From contig CAZRDB010000145.1 of the NCBI GenBank assembly GCA_964598695.1, forward strand, positions 1 to 13,250: a stretch of DNA of 13,250 bases. Reading direction: 5' to 3'. The notes beneath the pieces are model-generated. The model did no database searches, was not told the origin of the DNA, and worked only from the letters and a program-made list of their open reading frames with translations. The translations under genes and the position numbers were made by a program. The stretch comes from CAZRDB01 sp964598695 (GTDB lineage Bacteria > Armatimonadota > Zipacnadia > UBA1398). Shown here piece by piece: positions 7,078-13,250 of this stretch. Numbering within the stretch: the first letter of the stretch is position 1; every line of letters begins with the position of its first letter.

Positions 7078-9255
7078 ATGCGTACGACGGCTCGCGCCGG
7101 CCTGCTCGCCCTCGTGACCCTCGGATGGGTCGCGGCGGCGCAGGCGGATGTTCGCTTGCCCCATCTCTTCACCGACCACATGGTCCTCCAACGCGACAAG
7201 GAGATCCCCGTCTGGGGCTGGGCTGCCGCGGGGGAGCAGGTCTCCGTCCAGCTCGGCGACGGGGCGGCCGTGCCGGCGACCGCCGACGCGAGCGGCGCCT
7301 GGCGCGTGACGCTGCCGGCCCATCCGGCCGGCGGGCCGCTCACGCTCACCGTCACGGGCGCCAACACCGTCACGGTGAGCGACGTGCTCCTCGGCGAGGT
7401 CTGGGTCTGCTCCGGCCAGTCGAACATGGAGTGGACGGTTGGCGGGGTCCGTGACGCCGCGGCCGAGATCGCGGCGGCCGACCACCCGCGCATCCGCCAC
7501 ATCACCGTGCCGAAGCGGCCGGCCGGCGCCCCGATGCCGGACTTCGACGGGGCCTGGAGTGTCTGCTCGCCGCAGACCGTCGCAGGCTACACCGCCTGTG
7601 GCTACTTCTTCGCCCGCGCCGTCCAGGAGGCGCTCGATGTGCCGGTGGGCATCATCAACACCTCATGGGGCGGCACGGCGATCGAGCCCTGGACCCCGCC
7701 CATCGGCTTCGCGCAGGTCCCGGCGCTCCAGGCGTTCAGCGACCGGGCCGCGCTGCTCGACCCCTCGTCGCAGGCCCACAAGGACGCCCTCGCGGCCTAC
7801 CTGACGACGCTGGACTCGTGGGTCTCGGCCGCGAGGGACGCGCTCGCGAACAACGCGCCCATCGGACCGGTCCCGGCCGTCCCCGGGGATCTCATCGCCC
7901 CCGACGGCCCGGGCACGCCGACGGGTCTCTACAACGGCATGGTCGCCCCGCTGATCCCCTACGCCTTCCGGGGTGCGCTGTGGTACCAGGGCGAGACGAA
8001 CCACGGCGAGGGGATGCTCTACACCGAGAAGATGAAGGCCCTCATCGGCGGCTGGCGCGCGCTGTGGGGCCAGGGCGAGTTCCCGTTCTACTACGTGCAG
8101 ATCGCGCCGTTCGAGTACGGCGGCGAGGATCCGAGCATCCTGGCGACCTTCTGGGAGGCCCAGGCGGCGGCCCAGTCGATCCCCAACACCGGCATGGTCG
8201 TCATCAACGACATCGCGGAGCTGGAAGACATCCACCCGAAGAACAAGCAGGATGTCGGCAAGCGGCTCGCGCTCTGGGCGCTCGCCAAGACCTACGGCCA
8301 GACCGGCCTCGAGTACTCCGGCCCCGTCTTCCGCGCGCTCGAGAAGGAGCAGGGCAAGCTCCGCGTTCGCTTCGACCACGCGGAGGGCCTGGCCTCGCGC
8401 GACGGCAAGCCGCTGACGTGGTTCGAGGTGATCGGCCCGGAGACCGAGTGGACCGCGGCCGAGGCCGCCATCGAGGGCGATTCGGTCGTCCTCTCGGCCC
8501 CCGGCGTGGCCGACCCGTGCGCGATGCGCTTCGCCTGGCACCGCCGTGCCGAGCCCAACCTGATGAACGGGGCGGGGCTGCCGGCGTCGGCGTTCCGGGC
8601 GGGCGAGGTGCCCGTCGTGGACTTCCTCGCCGCCCGCGTTGCCGAAGCGAGCGGGTACAAGCTGGTCTACGACTACGATCTCAGCAAGCTCTCCGCGACG
8701 GTCAAGCCGGATGTCGACCACTCGGCCGACATCGGCCGTTTCGACCGTGTCGCGTACATGCTCGACATCCAGAAGCCGAGCGAGGGCGGCCGGTTCGCCT
8801 ACGTCTCGATGGACGCGTTCACCGAGGACGCGAAGCAGCTCGGCATCCCGACATTCGAGAGCGGGATCCGCTTCCAGACGGGCGTCGCCAACCTCAACGT
8901 CTTCTCGAACGTGAAGGGGATCGTGACAGGCGAGGGACTCGCCGGTGGCAACATCGAGTTCTGGCCCTGCAACTACGGTCCGCCGAACGCGGCCGGGGTC
9001 CCGAACGCCGACGCCGGTGTCTTCGACTTCGGCGACCAGATGGACACCGTGGCTGTCGACGGCTACGGCTGCATGCAGATCCACAACCACGACGCCGGCC
9101 AGACGGTCATCGCGGTCAACAACTTCCGCTCCGGCGCCGGTGCCGACATCGGGATCGGCAACAGCGAGGGCAACACTCGCGACTGGACCTTCGTGGGCAA
9201 CGCCGGCAGCTACGGCGTGAAGCGCCTGCGGGTGCTCGTGCATCCCGCCCCGTAG
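7078..9255 (+). CDS. Exported sialate O-acetylesterase (SGNH hydrolase) with extra C-terminal domain
   Basis: This 725-residue protein removes O-acetyl groups from sialic acid or related sugars, judged from its family. Residues 1-23 are a signal peptide ending AQA. VRLPHLFTDHMVLQR and PVWGWA mark the N-terminal beta domain. The SGNH motifs are all present: GQSNMEW with nucleophile Ser115, Gly198/Gly199 in SWGGT, GETN with Asn308, and Asp384/His386 in DIHP. Residues about 527-725 (YKLVYDYDLSKL, FDRVAYMLDIQ, YVSMDAFT, GGNIEFWP, DGYGCMQIHNH, GADIGIGNS) form a separate domain that I recall at the C-terminus of esterases and sialidases from Planctomycetota-like bacteria; its role is unknown to me. 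Typical members without it end near residue 500. The true substrate may be plant or algal acetylated glycan rather than sialic acid. The gene is transcribed alone and ends in a terminator 29 bases downstream. Confidence 0.93.
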   Translation: MRTTARAGLLALVTLGWVAAAQADVRLPHLFTDHMVLQRDKEIPVWGWAAAGEQVSVQLGDGAAVPATADASGAWRVTLPAHPAGGPLTLTVTGANTVTVSDVLLGEVWVCSGQSNMEWTVGGVRDAAAEIAAADHPRIRHITVPKRPAGAPMPDFDGAWSVCSPQTVAGYTACGYFFARAVQEALDVPVGIINTSWGGTAIEPWTPPIGFAQVPALQAFSDRAALLDPSSQAHKDALAAYLTTLDSWVSAARDALANNAPIGPVPAVPGDLIAPDGPGTPTGLYNGMVAPLIPYAFRGALWYQGETNHGEGMLYTEKMKALIGGWRALWGQGEFPFYYVQIAPFEYGGEDPSILATFWEAQAAAQSIPNTGMVVINDIAELEDIHPKNKQDVGKRLALWALAKTYGQTGLEYSGPVFRALEKEQGKLRVRFDHAEGLASRDGKPLTWFEVIGPETEWTAAEAAIEGDSVVLSAPGVADPCAMRFAWHRRAEPNLMNGAGLPASAFRAGEVPVVDFLAARVAEASGYKLVYDYDLSKLSATVKPDVDHSADIGRFDRVAYMLDIQKPSEGGRFAYVSMDAFTEDAKQLGIPTFESGIRFQTGVANLNVFSNVKGIVTGEGLAGGNIEFWPCNYGPPNAAGVPNADAGVFDFGDQMDTVAVDGYGCMQIHNHDAGQTVIAVNNFRSGAGADIGIGNSEGNTRDWTFVGNAGSYGVKRLRVLVHPAP

Positions 9256-9283
9256 CCCGGCTGAGCCCAACCACGGAACACGA

Positions 9284-9320
9284 GAGGCCCTCGCTCCCAG
9301 GAGCGGGGGGCTCTTCCTTC
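9284..9320 (+). terminator. Rho-independent-type terminator after the esterase gene
   Basis: Fourteen-base arms at 9284-9297 and 9300-9313 pair with one mismatch and one G-T wobble, and are followed by TTCCTTC. The hairpin starts 29 bases after the esterase stop. The T tract is imperfect, as is common in GC-rich genomes. Confidence 0.65.
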
Positions 9321-9347
9321 CGGGGGGGGCGGTCCGGCCGTCTCGCC

Positions 9348-9560
9348 TCACGAGCCCCGCTGTAGGCGGGCCCAGACGAGGGAGACGGCGGCCGCGGCGA
9401 TCACGAGCAGCCCCGCGAGAGCGGCGGCGAGAAGTGCGGTGTGAGGGGCGGGCCGGCGGGCGCCGCAGCACGGACACGCGCGGGCCGAGCGCGAGATCAT
9501 CGCGCCACACGATGCGCAGACGCAGAGCCCCTGGGTTGGGGAGTTGCGGACCTGGTGCAT
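9348..9560 (-). CDS. 70-residue zinc-ribbon protein with one membrane helix
   Basis: This is a small hypothetical protein with a clear design. Cys15-x2-Cys18 and Cys29-x2-Cys32 (CASCG and CPCCG) form a zinc ribbon of the type often found at the N-terminus of bacterial membrane proteins. Residues about 39-63 (HTALLAAALAGLLVIAAAAVSLVWA) are a single membrane helix, and the protein ends in a short basic tail, RLQRGS. ATG 9560 is the only normal start after the upstream in-frame stop; the ribosome binding site is poor (GGGG seven bases away). The gene is separated from the peptidase gene by that gene's terminator, so it probably has its own promoter. Similar mini-proteins have no defined function that I know of. 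The motif pattern makes a chance frame unlikely. Confidence 0.68.
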   Translation of the reverse strand: MHQVRNSPTQGLCVCASCGAMISRSARACPCCGARRPAPHTALLAAALAGLLVIAAAAVSLVWARLQRGS

Positions 9561-9631
9561 CAGAGCCCCGCAATCACCGAGCGGCGACAGGGTCTGTCAC
9601 GCGCGAAGAGCCAGCTTCACCGTCACGGGTC

Positions 9632-9637
9632 AGTATA
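9632..9637 (-). promoter_or_regulatory. Possible -10 element for the zinc-ribbon gene
   Basis: TATACT on the minus strand matches five of six bases of the TATAAT consensus and is the only AT-rich hexamer in this interval. It lies about 70 bases before ATG 9560 and downstream of the peptidase terminator. No -35 match is seen at the usual distance. Confidence 0.3.
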
Positions 9638-9664
9638 CCCTGCCGGGGGTGGGCGGCGGCCCCG

Positions 9665-9705
9665 AAAAGCGAAGCGGGCGGGGCCCGAGGGACCCGCCCG
9701 CTTCG
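9665..9705 (-). terminator. Rho-independent terminator of the tricorn-like peptidase gene
   Basis: A perfect 13-base-pair stem (arms 9670-9682 and 9693-9705, ten-base loop) is followed on the minus strand by C then TTTT. It begins 29 bases after the peptidase stop codon. Confidence 0.8.
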
Positions 9706-9733
9706 TGACTGCCTGGTTGGCGCCTGTCAGACG

Positions 9734-13108
<3,375 letters not shown>

Positions 13109-13116
13109 CAAGCATG

Positions 13117-13123
13117 TCCTCCC
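13117..13123 (-). promoter_or_regulatory. Shine-Dalgarno site fixing the peptidase start at 13108
   Basis: GGGAGGA on the minus strand lies nine bases before ATG 13108, directly ahead of the signal peptide. It rules against the longer arginine-rich frame beginning at 13210. Confidence 0.65.
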
Positions 13124-13148
13124 AGACCATCGTCGGGGCCCGCGGCTG

Positions 13149-13250
13149 GTGCTCGGAGCCACGCGGCCGTTGCCTCGCCCGCGAGGCGTCTGCCGCCTCC
13201 GGGCCCTCACCGCTCATCGCGCCGGCTTCACGCTGATCGAGCTGCTGGTC
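13149..13250 (+). CDS. Prepilin-type N-terminal cleavage/methylation protein, 3' truncated by window edge
   Basis: Only the first codons are present. The frame ends in HRAGFTLIELLV, the class III prepilin signal: a prepilin peptidase cuts after the first Gly, the new Phe is methylated, and Glu+5 guides pilus or pseudopilus assembly. The start is uncertain. GTG 13149 gives a 25-residue basic leader; TTG 13170 gives 18 residues and has GGAG eleven bases upstream; ATG 13095 would give 43 residues and overlap the divergent peptidase start. The gene could encode a type II secretion pseudopilin, a type IV pilin, or a DUF1559-type protein common in Planctomycetota; the rest of the protein would decide. 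It is divergent from the tricorn-like peptidase gene with only about 40-60 bases between starts. Confidence 0.75.
   Translation, partial: MLGATRPLPRPRGVCRLRALTAHRAGFTLIELLV

Noticed and set aside
7663..9573. 636-codon minus-strand frame opposite the esterase
   Set aside because: This is an antisense shadow; all SGNH motifs are on the plus strand.
9586..9598. Small GACAG-ggt-CTGTC inverted repeat upstream of the zinc-ribbon gene
   Set aside because: Five base pairs is too short to claim an operator or riboswitch in GC-rich DNA.
13109..13210. Upstream extension of the peptidase to a start at 13210
   Set aside because: The extra residues are arginine-rich and would bury the signal peptide. 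The Shine-Dalgarno site points to 13108.

Overview
The window is GC-rich bacterial DNA that looks like part of a metagenome-assembled or draft scaffold: a run of ten Ns (2433-2442) interrupts one gene, and genes are cut at both ends. It has dense coding, long stop-free antisense frames caused by high GC, and many exported proteins. The repertoire (DUF2961/GH172-like enzyme, sialate O-acetylesterase with a characteristic C-terminal extension, M6-type metalloprotease, tricorn-like peptidase, a class III pilin-type GFTLIELLV signal) resembles Planctomycetota, other PVC-group phyla or neighbouring candidate phyla. That placement is inferred from gene content, with low to moderate confidence.

Left part (1-2903, plus strand): the 3' portion of a SulP-family anion transporter with its cytoplasmic STAS domain. 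A Shine-Dalgarno-led gene follows 33 bp later and encodes an exported, cysteine-rich protein of unknown family; it contains the assembly gap. Middle-left (2931-6894, minus strand): a probable two-gene unit read right to left, with an exported M6-type zinc metalloprotease first and an exported DUF2961/GH172-like glycoside hydrolase second. They are separated by 100 bp holding a strong GC hairpin. Middle (7078-9255, plus strand): an exported sialate O-acetylesterase with complete SGNH motifs and a roughly 200-residue extra C-terminal domain, ending in a good terminator. Then come a 70-residue zinc-ribbon/membrane mini-protein (9348-9560, minus) and a large tricorn-like S41 peptidase (9734-13108, minus) with its own terminator. 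The right edge holds the first codons of a pilin-like gene on the plus strand.

Five adjacent proteins (1008-13108) carry signal peptides, and four of these belong to hydrolase families: protease, furanosidase-like enzyme, carbohydrate esterase and peptidase. Together they suggest extracytoplasmic breakdown of glycosylated polymers or glycoproteins, but the sequence does not prove a shared substrate. No SusC/SusD pair, regulator, mobile element, CRISPR array, tRNA or rRNA was seen. The most unusual single observation is that the tricorn-like peptidase has Ala where the family's catalytic Ser is expected, while the His and Glu positions are kept. I did not find a clear new multigene system. No stretch over 300 bases lacks a gene.
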